This document shows positions 26,072 through 34,988 of a stretch of 64,000 nt of DNA, piece by piece. The position numbers were made by a program, and so were the translations under genes. The notes under the pieces are model-generated. The model did not search any database and had not been told where the DNA came from. It saw only the letters and a program-made list of their open reading frames with translations. The stretch comes from Phyllobacterium sp. 628. GTDB taxonomy: Bacteria; Pseudomonadota; Alphaproteobacteria; Rhizobiales; Rhizobiaceae. How positions within the stretch are numbered: the stretch's first letter is position 1; each line of letters begins with the position of its first letter. The DNA lies in contig NZ_CP050301.1 in the NCBI RefSeq assembly GCF_014189505.1, forward strand, positions 1,681,501 to 1,745,500. The letters are read 5' to 3'.

Positions 26072-26112
26072 TTGCTTGGCAACGGACTTAACATTGACGC
26101 GAGGAGATTCGC

Positions 26113-27396
26113 ATGGTCGCTCCCCATCCTTCCAAAACCCATATCGGTAATCACAAGCTGCATCCTGAAACATTGATGCTGAACTACGGCTACGATCCGG
26201 AGCTGTCGGAAGGTGCTGTGAAGCCGCCGGTTTTTCTCACGTCGACCTTTGTGTTCAAATCGGCTGAGGAAGGCCGTGACTTCTTCGATTTCGTTTCCGG
26301 CCGCAAGGAGCCACCAGCGGGCGTTGGCGCGGGTCTCGTCTATTCGCGCTTCAACCACCCCAACAGTGAGATCGTCGAGGACCGGTTGGCTGTCTACGAA
26401 CGCACGGAAAGCTGCGCACTGTTTTCATCCGGCATGTCAGCCATCGCCACGACCTTGCTGGCTTTTGTCCGCCCCGGCGATTGCGTTCTGCATTCGCAGC
26501 CGCTCTATGGCGGCACGGAAACCCTGCTCGCCAGGACATTCCTGAACATGGGCGTGGCTGCTGTCGGTTTTGCCGATGGCGTGAATGAAGCGTCCGTGCA
26601 GGCCGCCGCCGATGAAGCGATGACCAAGGGCCGTGTTTCGATGATTTTGATCGAGACCCCTGCCAATCCGACCAACAGCTTGGTCGATGTAGCCATGATC
26701 CGCCGCATTGCCGATGCCATTGGCAAGAAGCAGGGGCATCCACCTGTGATCGCCTGTGACAACACTTTGCTCGGACCGGTATTTCAGCGCCCGATTGAAC
26801 ATGGCGCTGATATCTCTCTCTACTCGCTGACAAAGTATGTCGGCGGCCATTCCGATCTGATTGCCGGGGCTGCCTTGGGTTCAAAAGCCGTCATGAAGCA
26901 GGTCAAGGCTCTACGCGGTGCCATCGGTACGCAACTTGATCCGCATTCCTGCTGGATGCTTGGCCGCTCACTCGAAACCCTCAGCATCCGTATGGAAAAG
27001 GCCAACAACAACGCCTTGGCGGTGGCGGATTTCCTGCGTGATCATTCAAAGGTCGAGAAGATCCACTATTTGCCCTATAATGATGCGAATTCACCGCTTG
27101 GCCGCACCTTTGCGGCACAGTGTACCGGCGCAGGTTCGACCTTTTCGTTCGATATTCACGGCGGTCAACCGCCAGCCTTCAAGTTCCTGAATGCCCTGCA
27201 GATATTCAAACTGGCCGTCAGCCTCGGAGGAACCGAATCTCTTGCCAGTCATCCCGCGACAATGACCCATTCGGGTGTGCCGATGGATGTGCGCCAGAGG
27301 ATCGGCGTGCTGGATTCGACCATCCGGCTGTCCATCGGCATCGAACACCCGGACGATTTGATCGCCGATTTGACGCAAGCTTTGGCAGTGGCGTAA
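26113..27396 (+). CDS. Cystathionine gamma-synthase/methionine gamma-lyase family PLP enzyme
   Basis: A 427-residue cytoplasmic fold-type I PLP enzyme of the Cys/Met metabolism family. The cofactor lysine lies in [19 protein letters not shown] (about residue 240); [17 protein letters not shown] and [13 protein letters not shown] are phosphate-binding and substrate segments. The family includes cystathionine synthases and lyases, O-acetylhomoserine sulfhydrylase and methionine gamma-lyase, which cannot be told apart here. It is slightly longer than the typical 390-400 owing to the N-terminus and the loop near 45-60 ([11 protein letters not shown]). Divergent from an Lrp gene, its probable regulator. 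Confidence 0.9.
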   Translation: MVAPHPSKTHIGNHKLHPETLMLNYGYDPELSEGAVKPPVFLTSTFVFKSAEEGRDFFDFVSGRKEPPAGVGAGLVYSRFNHPNSEIVEDRLAVYERTESCALFSSGMSAIATTLLAFVRPGDCVLHSQPLYGGTETLLARTFLNMGVAAVGFADGVNEASVQAAADEAMTKGRVSMILIETPANPTNSLVDVAMIRRIADAIGKKQGHPPVIACDNTLLGPVFQRPIEHGADISLYSLTKYVGGHSDLIAGAALGSKAVMKQVKALRGAIGTQLDPHSCWMLGRSLETLSIRMEKANNNALAVADFLRDHSKVEKIHYLPYNDANSPLGRTFAAQCTGAGSTFSFDIHGGQPPAFKFLNALQIFKLAVSLGGTESLASHPATMTHSGVPMDVRQRIGVLDSTIRLSIGIEHPDDLIADLTQALAVA

Positions 27397-27408
27397 CCGT
27401 TCGAAATA

Positions 27409-28098
27409 TTAGGGGAGCTCAAGCGGAAACGGCGTGGGCTCCCAGAATTTTTCGAGTTTTAGATTCTTGATTGTCGTTGCCTCCATGGTCTGCAAAAACC
27501 TCGAGAGCTCCAGCCGGTCCCGAGCAAAGAGTGCGGGACAGAAGGATGGGTGTTCGGCATCCATTGCCCTTCGAAGTCCAGCACTTTGGCTGATGATCTC
27601 CACTGCGGCATCAAAATCACCGGCCGCAACTGCCATGAGAAGTCGCGCGTAATATTTGATCTTGAATGGATGAAAGTTGTTTTCATTCTTCGATGCAAAA
27701 GCGACCAGTTGTTCAAAAGTGATGAGGTCCCGCAGTTGCCGCAGCGCCGCTTCAATAAATAGCAGCATGAGTTCAACAGTCTCGGGGCGATCGACACCCC
27801 AGTTGGCAAAACCATAGACGTTTTCTTTTATATCGATAAGCTTGGGGTCCAGGGCCTCAAAGTGAAAATAATTGAGCCGGTTGCCCCAACCGATGCCATC
27901 AGAATCGCTGCCGTCAAATGTCAAGCAGACGCTGACAGACGGCATGAAAGATTTTGGATCGATACTGCGGTCAATAAATACACCGCGGACGAAATGAGTT
28001 ACTGGTTTAAGGATGAGATATCGTCCGACCAACGCCAAATCGGAATGGCGCTGGAGAAGGGGTTGAACAACTTGTTTGACCTGCGCGACTGTGGTCAT
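27409..28098 (-). CDS. Putative immunity protein 2 of toxin module (family unknown)
   Basis: A 229-residue soluble protein that I do not recognise. It is paralogous to the gene just upstream: both start MTTVAQV, both have VGRYLILKPV/IGRFIFIKPV near residue 25, RPETVxxML in the middle and a C-terminal KLEKFWEPTPFP/KLEKIWKPAPFP. ATG overlaps the upstream stop by 4 nt (ATGA), so translation is coupled. There is no signal peptide or membrane segment. Its place after a polymorphic-toxin-like gene, and its soluble acidic nature, suggest an immunity protein, but this rests on context only. Confidence 0.6.
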   Translation of the reverse strand: MTTVAQVKQVVQPLLQRHSDLALVGRYLILKPVTHFVRGVFIDRSIDPKSFMPSVSVCLTFDGSDSDGIGWGNRLNYFHFEALDPKLIDIKENVYGFANWGVDRPETVELMLLFIEAALRQLRDLITFEQLVAFASKNENNFHPFKIKYYARLLMAVAAGDFDAAVEIISQSAGLRRAMDAEHPSFCPALFARDRLELSRFLQTMEATTIKNLKLEKFWEPTPFPLELP

Positions 28099-28751
28099 TC
28101 AAACGGGAAGGGCGCTGGTTTCCAAATTTTCTCTAGTTTAAAAACTTTGACTGACTGTGCCTCCCATTCGTGAAGAATGCGCGCAAGCTCTATATAGTCC
28201 CTTTTTATAAGGAACTGGCGGAATTCAGGTGCGATCTTGGAAATATAGGCAAAACTATCTTCGTTTTCCTCGATCTCTCGTAAGCAAGAATCGAGCTCTC
28301 CTTCAGCCGCATAAACAAGAATCTTATTAAATGGGATTCTTCTTGGCCCATCAACCCAAGAGTAGCTTCGGTATACAAATGCCATGTAGTCACTGAATGT
28401 TTGTATCGGTCGTAGTTGAGGCAGGGCTTCGTCCTCAATCATCTCCAACATGCGTGTGACAGTCTCCGGCCGACTGACATCCCATTGAGGTTTTCCAAAG
28501 TCTATTGGGCCATATACGCTTTTGAACAATTGCTGCCCGGTCCCGAGATCGACTGTTGATCTGGCAGGAATGAGCAATCCTACAGCCGTATGGGGTACGA
28601 ATTCGTTGGGATCGCGGCTACTTTCGAGGTAGACTCCGCGCCAGATGTGTTCGACAGGTTTAATGAAGATAAACCTCCCGATAGATTCCAGATCTTGATT
28701 TCGCTGTATGAGAGGTTGAACCGCTCGACGGACTTGCGCGACAGTTGTCAT
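28095..28751 (-). CDS. Putative immunity protein 1 of toxin module (family unknown)
   Basis: A 218-residue soluble protein of unknown family, paralogue of the following gene (shared N-terminus MTTVAQV, RPETVTRMLEMIEDEALPQLR in the middle and KLEKIWKPAPFPFE at the end). A TTG at 28760 would extend it by three residues, but ATG 28751 gives the same MTTVAQV start as the paralogue and lies 5 nt after the toxin stop. Base composition is visibly more AT-rich than in surrounding genes. Tandem immunity paralogues behind one toxin often protect against variant toxins; that is the inferred role here. Confidence 0.6.
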   Translation of the reverse strand: MTTVAQVRRAVQPLIQRNQDLESIGRFIFIKPVEHIWRGVYLESSRDPNEFVPHTAVGLLIPARSTVDLGTGQQLFKSVYGPIDFGKPQWDVSRPETVTRMLEMIEDEALPQLRPIQTFSDYMAFVYRSYSWVDGPRRIPFNKILVYAAEGELDSCLREIEENEDSFAYISKIAPEFRQFLIKRDYIELARILHEWEAQSVKVFKLEKIWKPAPFPFE

Positions 28752-28756
28752 TGTCT

Positions 28757-29784
28757 TCAATAGGATCCGTTGATACTTGAGTTTGGTCTGATTTCAATGA
28801 TCGTAAAATTAGCCGCTCCGAAGTGCTTTGCGACCGATTTTGAAATTTCACCAATACGCGCTGGACTAAGGCCGCTTCGACCAGTTTTTATATCGTAAAC
28901 GCAGACCATCTGTTGGTGAACTTTTTCAAGAACATCAATACGAATGCTGCCTTTCTTACCTCGCCTTATCTTATCGGGTATTTCAAATACAGACTTCATC
29001 ATGGACAATTCTGTTTTTAAATCGGATCGTTCATCGATTTTATTTGATGTTCAAGGCGGCTATGCACAGCGGTTCCGTAGGTGGCTGGTGAATAATAATT
29101 TGCAACAGATCCAGCCGAGAAGGCCGCAAGGTCTGTTTGCGTCTGCACAGTCCAGTATTTTGGACAAAGTCTTCCGACGTCATCTCGTGCCAGCTCTTTT
29201 GTGGTTGCCAGAACTTTTTCTGGCGTTTTGGTTTGTTCAAATCCCCAAGCGCGAAAGCTAATTGCGGCGACACTGTCGCTGTCGTTTTGTGCAACAGCAG
29301 TGTTGTATTGATTAAGTGCCTCGTGAAGAGGAAGGGCAAGCTCAGGATCGGGAAGGAGTTGGATAAGGGAGTCCAACGCGCGAAATGCTGGAGTGGTTCG
29401 TCGAAAGAATGCACGTCCCATATTAATCAACGGCTTAACGTTGACAAATGGCTTTGCAACGCCGGGGTAAGACTGAGCCCCATATGGATCGTCGATAGAG
29501 AGAGTGCCGTCGTTCCCAGCCCCACCACCCGTCCACTGTCCCCCATCTGGATTACCAGCAGGAACGCGCGGCTGATCAGGATCAAACTTCCGCAACAGAT
29601 CCACTTCCGCCCCAAGCTTAAGCTCAGCCAGTAGCAATGCGCGTTCATGCTCAAGCTGCCGGTATTGCTCACGGCGGGCCTCACTGAATGGAGCGGCTTT
29701 GAGTGCCTTCAGCTGAAGGTCGTTGGCGGAAATGTGCCATTGAAGGCGGAGATTTCTGGGAGAAGGGTCACCTGATAATGTCAT
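28757..29784 (-). pseudogene. Polymorphic toxin with PD-(D/E)XK-like nuclease tip, frame-broken
   Basis: The first frame (255 codons, 29784-29017) has a helical N-terminal region, the linker RVPAGNPDGGQWT at about 73-85 that typically precedes toxin tips in rhizobial polymorphic toxins, and YGTAVHSRLEHQIK near its end. Another frame continues from 29037 to 28757 with IRIDVLEKV, VCVYDIKTGRSGLSPARIGEI and FTIIEIRPN: an Asp followed by D-x-K, the pattern of restriction-endonuclease-like nucleases. One extra A in the run at 29038-29041 joins them into a 342-residue protein. There is no signal peptide or known secretion marker. Predicted to cut nucleic acid in competitors. Could be inactivated, slippage-dependent or misread. 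Confidence 0.72.
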
Positions 29785-29789
29785 GAATA

Positions 29790-29806
29790 CTATCCTTAAA
29801 AGGATA
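29790..29806 (-). promoter_or_regulatory. Hairpin/operator overlapping the toxin ribosome-binding site
   Basis: On the minus strand TATCCTT and AAGGATA (29806-29800 and 29797-29791) form a 7+7 dyad with two bases between. The second arm contains the apparent Shine-Dalgarno AAGGA, about 8 nt before the toxin ATG at 29784. In RNA a 6-bp stem with a UUUA loop could hide this site and restrain toxin translation; in DNA the dyad could be an operator. Confidence 0.45.
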
Positions 29807-30029
29807 ATATTCCTACATTGAGGAGGTAATCGTCAATTAGACATTGGTTGGTGTTTTGATAAATCCCGCCGGATTTACATCAAGACTGAGGGGCGATACC
29901 GGATCGAGATTGCTGCAATAAAGCCCGTTCGCGCTTTTGCCTCTTGTGCTGAGCTTGAGGCTTGATGCAAATTCCATCGGCGCGGCCGTGAGGCTGTGCG
30001 GATATTCAACCCCGTTGCAGAAAGCCGAT

Positions 30030-30956
30030 ATGGTCACCCGTCTTTATTCGCATCCGATCTATCTTGAACATCTGACGCCAACCGGTCATCCCGAAAGGCC
30101 GGACCGTTTGCGCGCCCTCAACAAGGTGCTGGAGAGCGACGCATTTGATCCTTTGGACCGCATTCTTGCGCCGCTCGGGGATGAAGCAACAATCCTCTAT
30201 GCCCATCCGGAAAACTACCTTGAGCGGGTGCGGCAAGCCATTCCGGATGAGGGAATCACGCGGGTTGATGCGGACACGTCAGTCAGTCCCAAAAGCTGGG
30301 AGGCGGCGCTGACTGCCATCGGTGCAGCCAATGCGGCGGTGGATGATGTTTTTGCGGGCAGGGCCGACAATGTCTTCGTTGCCTCGCGTCCCCCGGGGCA
30401 CCATGCGGAACGGGACCGGGCGATGGGCTTCTGTCTGTTCAACAATGCGGCCATTGCGGCGCGCCATGCCCAAAAGGCCCACGGCGCCGAGCGCGTGGCT
30501 ATCGTTGATTGGGACGTGCATCACGGCAACGGCACGCAGGATATCTTCTGGGACGACCCTTCGGTGCTCTATTGTTCAACGCACCAGATGCCGCTCTATC
30601 CCGGAACAGGTGCGAAAGACGAAATTGGCGCGGGGAATATCGTCAACGCGCCTCTTGCTCCCCAGACCGGCAGCGATGATTTCCGCGAGGCCTTCAATTC
30701 GCGCATTTTGCCGTCCCTTGATCGTTTCAAGCCGGATCTGATCATCATTTCGGCTGGCTTCGACGCGCATCACCGTGATCCGCTGGCTGAGATCAATCTG
30801 GATGAGGATGATTTTGACTGGGCGACCGGCGTTTTGCTGGAAAGAGCTGGGAAGTATGCATCGAACCGGCTTGTCAGCCTGCTGGAAGGGGGCTACGACC
30901 TCAAGGGAATGTCGCTTTCCGCAGGCGCGCATATCCAACGTTTGATGAAAGGTTGA
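30030..30956 (+). CDS. Histone-deacetylase family protein
   Basis: A 308-residue zinc amidohydrolase of the HDAC/AcuC/acetylpolyamine amidohydrolase superfamily. Active-site segments are [20 protein letters not shown] (the His pair), [16 protein letters not shown] (zinc Asp and His) and [16 protein letters not shown] (second zinc Asp). Bacterial members deacetylate small amines or proteins; the substrate is not shown. ATG 30030 begins the conserved region; the frame open from 29937 has no similarity. xseB begins 4 bp after its stop, so they are co-transcribed. Confidence 0.92.
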   Translation: MVTRLYSHPIYLEHLTPTGHPERPDRLRALNKVLESDAFDPLDRILAPLGDEATILYAHPENYLERVRQAIPDEGITRVDADTSVSPKSWEAALTAIGAANAAVDDVFAGRADNVFVASRPPGHHAERDRAMGFCLFNNAAIAARHAQKAHGAERVAIVDWDVHHGNGTQDIFWDDPSVLYCSTHQMPLYPGTGAKDEIGAGNIVNAPLAPQTGSDDFREAFNSRILPSLDRFKPDLIIISAGFDAHHRDPLAEINLDEDDFDWATGVLLERAGKYASNRLVSLLEGGYDLKGMSLSAGAHIQRLMKG

Positions 30957-30960
30957 AACC

Positions 30961-31215
30961 ATGGCTGACGTGCAGACCAATTCCGATATCGCCGCCATGA
31001 GCTTCGAGCAGGCACTCGATCAGCTGGAAAAGATCGTTGATGATCTTGAGCGCGGCGATGTGCCGCTTGAGCAGTCAATCCGTATTTATGAACGCGGCGA
31101 AGCATTGAAGAAACATTGCGATACGCTGCTGCGCGCCGCCGAAGATAAGGTGGAGAAAATCCGTCTGGGCCGCGATGGCCAGCCAGTGGGTACCGAGCCG
31201 CTCGATCCGGAATAG
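30961..31215 (+). CDS. xseB: Exodeoxyribonuclease VII small subunit
   Basis: XseB is the small subunit of the exonuclease that degrades single-stranded DNA from either end together with XseA. The 84-residue protein has the characteristic [27 protein letters not shown] helix-turn-helix region and then a charged coiled-coil helix ([16 protein letters not shown]). Its placement between an HDAC-like gene and dxs is, as I recall, common in Rhizobiales. xseA is not in the window. Confidence 0.94.
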   Translation: MADVQTNSDIAAMSFEQALDQLEKIVDDLERGDVPLEQSIRIYERGEALKKHCDTLLRAAEDKVEKIRLGRDGQPVGTEPLDPE

Positions 31216-31279
31216 AGCGCGCTGTTCAGACCTGCTGCGAAAAGCTATCATACGGTTCTGTTGAAACGGAGCGGTGTTG

Positions 31280-32203
31280 ATGAGCTTTTTTCCCGGTAAA
31301 GACCCGGAACCCGGCGATGCAACTGCGGTTGATTCCATAGAAACGCTGGTCATTCCGCGCACGAGCGATGTTGGCGGCTTGCAGGTTCGCCGCGCCTTGC
31401 CAACAGCCAAGCGCCGCCTGGTTGGCCCGTTCATTTTCTTCGACCGTATGGGCCCCGCGATCTTGCGTCCCACCGACGCGCTCGACGTGCGCCCGCATCC
31501 GCATATCGGTCTTTCAACGGTAACCTATCTCTTCGATGGCAATATCCGCCACCGCGATAGCCTTGGCACCGAAATGGTCATTCGCCCCGGGGACGTTAAT
31601 CTGATGACGGCAGGCCGCGGCATCGTCCATTCCGAGCGCTCGCCGGAAGAGTTGCGCACCAAGCCCTTGCCCATATCGGGTTTGCAAACCTGGCTGGCGC
31701 TGCCTGATCATCTTGAAGAAATTGATCCAACCTTTGCCAATACCGGAGCGGGTGACCTGCCGGTTTTGCACGAAGCCGGTTTTGAAGGCCGTGTTGTCAT
31801 GGGCACGTTCCATGGTGTTGGTTCTTCGGTCAAACAGCATGCCGAAACGCTGTATGTTGATATCCGCCTGCAGCCCGGCGGCCATATCCAGATACCGGCG
31901 GATGCTGCGGAGGAGCGCGCCATCTATACACTGGACGGATCCGTGGAAATTGCTGGCGAAAGCTTTCCGGCGGATCGCCTGCTGGCGTTCCGGGCAGGCG
32001 ACGAGATTATCATTTCGGCACCGCAAGGCGCGCATTTCATGCTGTTTGGCGGCGCTACGTTGCCGTCCAAGCGTTATATCTGGTGGAACTTTGTTTCATC
32101 ATCGAAAGAGCGGATCGAACAGGCGAAGGAAGAATGGCGCTCAGGCCGCTTCGATATCGTGCCGGGCGACGAAGAAGAATTTATACCACTGCCTGAAAAT
32201 TGA
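31280..32203 (+). CDS. Pirin family protein
   Basis: A 307-residue bicupin protein. The N-terminal cupin carries the metal-binding residues RPHPHIGLSTVTYLFDG (two His) and AGRGIVHSERS (His and Glu); the C-terminal cupin, VDIRLQPGGHIQIP to DEIIISAPQGAHFMLFGG, has lost metal ligands as in other pirins. Bacterial pirins have been linked to quercetin dioxygenase activity or regulation of central metabolism; no specific role is evident. ATG 31280 has GGAG at good spacing; GTG 31274 is an alternative. Confidence 0.92.
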   Translation: MSFFPGKDPEPGDATAVDSIETLVIPRTSDVGGLQVRRALPTAKRRLVGPFIFFDRMGPAILRPTDALDVRPHPHIGLSTVTYLFDGNIRHRDSLGTEMVIRPGDVNLMTAGRGIVHSERSPEELRTKPLPISGLQTWLALPDHLEEIDPTFANTGAGDLPVLHEAGFEGRVVMGTFHGVGSSVKQHAETLYVDIRLQPGGHIQIPADAAEERAIYTLDGSVEIAGESFPADRLLAFRAGDEIIISAPQGAHFMLFGGATLPSKRYIWWNFVSSSKERIEQAKEEWRSGRFDIVPGDEEEFIPLPEN

Positions 32204-32308
32204 CATGGGCGGGGAGAAAGCTGTTTTTCTTGCTGCTTGACTGGAATTCCTCTAGGAAACGGCGCCAGCCCTCTGGCAAGATTTGACCTTGGAACTGGAA
32301 CCTGTGCT

Positions 32309-34228
32309 TTGGCCAAGAATTTTGAAACACCGCTGCTTGATTGCGTTAAAATCCCCTCGGATTTGCGCCATTTGCCGGAATCGGACTTGCCACAGCTGGC
32401 GCAGGAATTGCGCATGGAACTGGTTGATGCGGTTTCCACCACGGGCGGCCATCTTGGTGCCGGACTGGGTGTCGTCGAGCTAACCGTCGCCTTGCATCAT
32501 GTTTTTGATACACCGCATGACAGGGTTATCTGGGATGTCGGCCATCAGGCCTATCCGCACAAGATTCTGACCGGTCGGCGCGACCGTATCCGCACCCTGC
32601 GGCAGGAGGGTGGTCTCTCCGGTTTCACCAAGCGCAGCGAAAGTGAATATGATCCCTTCGGCGCGGCGCATTCGTCCACATCCATATCAGCCGGATTGGG
32701 TATGGCGGTGGCAAGTGATCTTTCCGGCATCAAGCGCAATGTGATTTCGGTGATCGGCGATGGCGCCATGTCAGCGGGCATGGCTTACGAAGCGATGAAC
32801 AATGCCGGCGCGCTCGATGCGCGGCTTGTCGTTATTCTCAATGACAACGACATGTCGATTGCGCCGCCGACGGGTGCGATGAGCGCTTATCTGGCCCGCC
32901 TGGTCTCAGGCAAGACCTACCGTTCGTTCCGCGAAACAGCCAAACAGCTTGCCAAGAAACTGCCGAAATTCCTGCAGGAAAAAGCCCGCCTTTCGGAAGA
33001 ATATGCCCGGGGTTTCTGGACCGGCGGCACGATGTTCGAAGAGCTGGGCTTCTACTATGTCGGGCCCATCGACGGGCACAATCTGGACCATCTCCTGCCA
33101 GTTCTGAAAAACGTCCGCGATACGATGGATGGCCCGGTGCTCATTCATGTGGTTACGCAAAAGGGCAAAGGCTACGCCCCGGCTGAAGCGGCTGCCGACA
33201 AATATCATGGTGTCAACAAGTTCGATGTGATCACCGGTGCGCAGGCCAAACCGCCTGCCAATGCGCCGAGCTATACCAAAGTCTTCGCGACAAGCCTGAT
33301 TGAAGAAGCGCGGCACGACGACAAAATCGTTGCTGTCACTGCCGCCATGCCGGGCGGTACAGGGCTCGATCTCTTTGGTGAAGCTTTTCCCAGCCGGGTT
33401 TTTGATGTCGGTATTGCTGAACAACATGCAGTGACATTTGCCGCAGGATTGGCAACGGAAGGCTTCAAGCCCTTTGCGGCAATCTATTCGACCTTCCTGC
33501 AACGCGGCTATGATCAGGTCGTGCACGATGTGTCGTTGCAGAACCTGCCGGTTCGGTTTCCGATCGACCGGGCAGGGCTTGTGGGTGCCGATGGTGCCAC
33601 CCATGCAGGCTCTTTCGATACGGGTTTTCTTGCAGCTTTGCCGGGCTTTGTCGTTATGGCGGCGTCGGACGAAGCGGAATTGCGCCATATGGTGCGCACA
33701 GCCGCAGAGTATGATGAAGGCCCAATTTCCTTCCGTTATCCCCGGGGTGATGGCGTTGGTGTCGATATGCCGGAGCGGGGCCAAATACTTCAGATTGGCA
33801 AGGGCAGGATTGTCCGCGAAGGGTCAAAAGTTGCGCTTTTGTCTTTTGGCACGCGCTTGCAGGAATGTTTGGCTGCTGCCGATGAGCTTGATGCCGCAGG
33901 ACTTTCGACGACTGTTGCCGATGCCCGTTTTGCCAAGCCGCTCGACGAGGACATGATTCGCCGTCTGGCGCGTGAGCATCAGGTCCTTGTGACTGTGGAA
34001 GAGGGCGCAATAGGCGGCTTTGCCTCGCACGTACTGCATTTTCTCAGCCGCGATGCTCTTCTGGATCATGGTTTGCGGGTGCGCGCACTCACACTACCGG
34101 ATGTTTATCTCGATCATGCCAAGCCGGAAGCCATGTATGCGCGTTCCGGACTTGATAGCGCAGGCATCATTCAGGCTGTTTTTGGTGCTCTTGGCCGCGA
34201 GTATCTGGCCGCTCCGGCTCGCGCCTGA
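32309..34228 (+). CDS. dxs: 1-deoxy-D-xylulose-5-phosphate synthase
   Basis: Dxs condenses pyruvate and glyceraldehyde 3-phosphate with thiamine diphosphate, the first step of the MEP isoprenoid pathway and also a source of DXP for vitamin B6 and thiamine. The 639-residue protein shows the catalytic His region [16 protein letters not shown], the ThDP/Mg motif [20 protein letters not shown] (G-D-G...N-N), and [17 protein letters not shown] with the conserved Glu. No ATG exists before the conserved region; TTG 32309 (reading [11 protein letters not shown]) aligns with the Brucella start as I recall it, and TTG 32237 is a longer option. tlyA follows after 6 bp. ispH of the same pathway is at 45727. 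Confidence 0.95.
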   Translation: MAKNFETPLLDCVKIPSDLRHLPESDLPQLAQELRMELVDAVSTTGGHLGAGLGVVELTVALHHVFDTPHDRVIWDVGHQAYPHKILTGRRDRIRTLRQEGGLSGFTKRSESEYDPFGAAHSSTSISAGLGMAVASDLSGIKRNVISVIGDGAMSAGMAYEAMNNAGALDARLVVILNDNDMSIAPPTGAMSAYLARLVSGKTYRSFRETAKQLAKKLPKFLQEKARLSEEYARGFWTGGTMFEELGFYYVGPIDGHNLDHLLPVLKNVRDTMDGPVLIHVVTQKGKGYAPAEAAADKYHGVNKFDVITGAQAKPPANAPSYTKVFATSLIEEARHDDKIVAVTAAMPGGTGLDLFGEAFPSRVFDVGIAEQHAVTFAAGLATEGFKPFAAIYSTFLQRGYDQVVHDVSLQNLPVRFPIDRAGLVGADGATHAGSFDTGFLAALPGFVVMAASDEAELRHMVRTAAEYDEGPISFRYPRGDGVGVDMPERGQILQIGKGRIVREGSKVALLSFGTRLQECLAAADELDAAGLSTTVADARFAKPLDEDMIRRLAREHQVLVTVEEGAIGGFASHVLHFLSRDALLDHGLRVRALTLPDVYLDHAKPEAMYARSGLDSAGIIQAVFGALGREYLAAPARA

Positions 34229-34234
34229 GCCGGC

Positions 34235-34981
34235 ATGTCTGTGATGCGTCTGGATCAGTTACTTGTAGAAAAGGGTCAGTTTGCCAGCCGTTCGCGGGCG
34301 CGCGATGCCATTGTGCGCGGCACAGTGACCGTTGAAGGATCCATCATAACCAAGCCCGGAGCTACCTTTGGTGACGCTGCCGTCATCACCGTTGATGATC
34401 CGGCAAGCGGCTATGTTTCGCGTGCGGCGTTGAAGCTGATCGCCGGGCTCGATCATTTTTCCATTGATGCGAATGGTGTCTCGGCGTTGGACATTGGCGC
34501 CTCAACCGGCGGATTTACGCAAGTATTGCTTGAGCGCGGAGCGGTGCATGTTACGGCCGTCGATGTTGGCCATGACCAGCTCCACCCCAGTTTGCGCACT
34601 GATTCCCGGGTTACCAATCTGGAGGCGCTGAATGCGCGCGAGCTATCTCGTGATCATCTCGGCGGTCGAACGATCAATTTGGTGGTGTCTGATGTCAGTT
34701 TCATTTCACTGAAACTCGCCCTGCCACCAGCACTGGAATTGGCAGAGCCGGGCAGCCACTGTGTTCTTCTGGTCAAACCGCAGTTCGAGGCCGGGCGTGA
34801 GGCGATTGGCAAGGGCGGCATTTTACGCGATCCAATGGATGGCGAACGCGTTGCAAATGCTCTAAGGAACTGGCTGGATGGATTGCCGGGCTGGAAAGTT
34901 CTGGGGCTATGCCCTTCGCCCATAGAGGGCGGCGATGGCAATCGCGAATATCTTCTGGCCGGTTTGAAGAGAAAAGATTGA
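34235..34981 (+). CDS. TlyA family rRNA methyltransferase/hemolysin A homologue
   Basis: A 248-residue protein with an N-terminal S4 RNA-binding domain (RLDQLLVEKGQFASRSRARD) and a C-terminal FtsJ-like SAM methyltransferase domain (SALDIGASTGGFTQVLLERG, VDVGHDQL, VVSDVSFISLK). TlyA proteins 2'-O-methylate cytidines in 16S and/or 23S rRNA, and some were first described as haemolysins. Members lacking a short N-terminal extension methylate only 16S rRNA; this protein begins almost directly with the S4 domain. It is encoded between dxs and an RNA m5U methyltransferase, 6-7 bp from each. Confidence 0.9.
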   Translation: MSVMRLDQLLVEKGQFASRSRARDAIVRGTVTVEGSIITKPGATFGDAAVITVDDPASGYVSRAALKLIAGLDHFSIDANGVSALDIGASTGGFTQVLLERGAVHVTAVDVGHDQLHPSLRTDSRVTNLEALNARELSRDHLGGRTINLVVSDVSFISLKLALPPALELAEPGSHCVLLVKPQFEAGREAIGKGGILRDPMDGERVANALRNWLDGLPGWKVLGLCPSPIEGGDGNREYLLAGLKRKD

Positions 34982-34988
34982 AGAGCTG

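Noticed and set aside
29937..30029. N-terminal extension of the HDAC-like gene
   Set aside because: The extra 31 residues have no family similarity; conserved sequence begins at ATG 30030.
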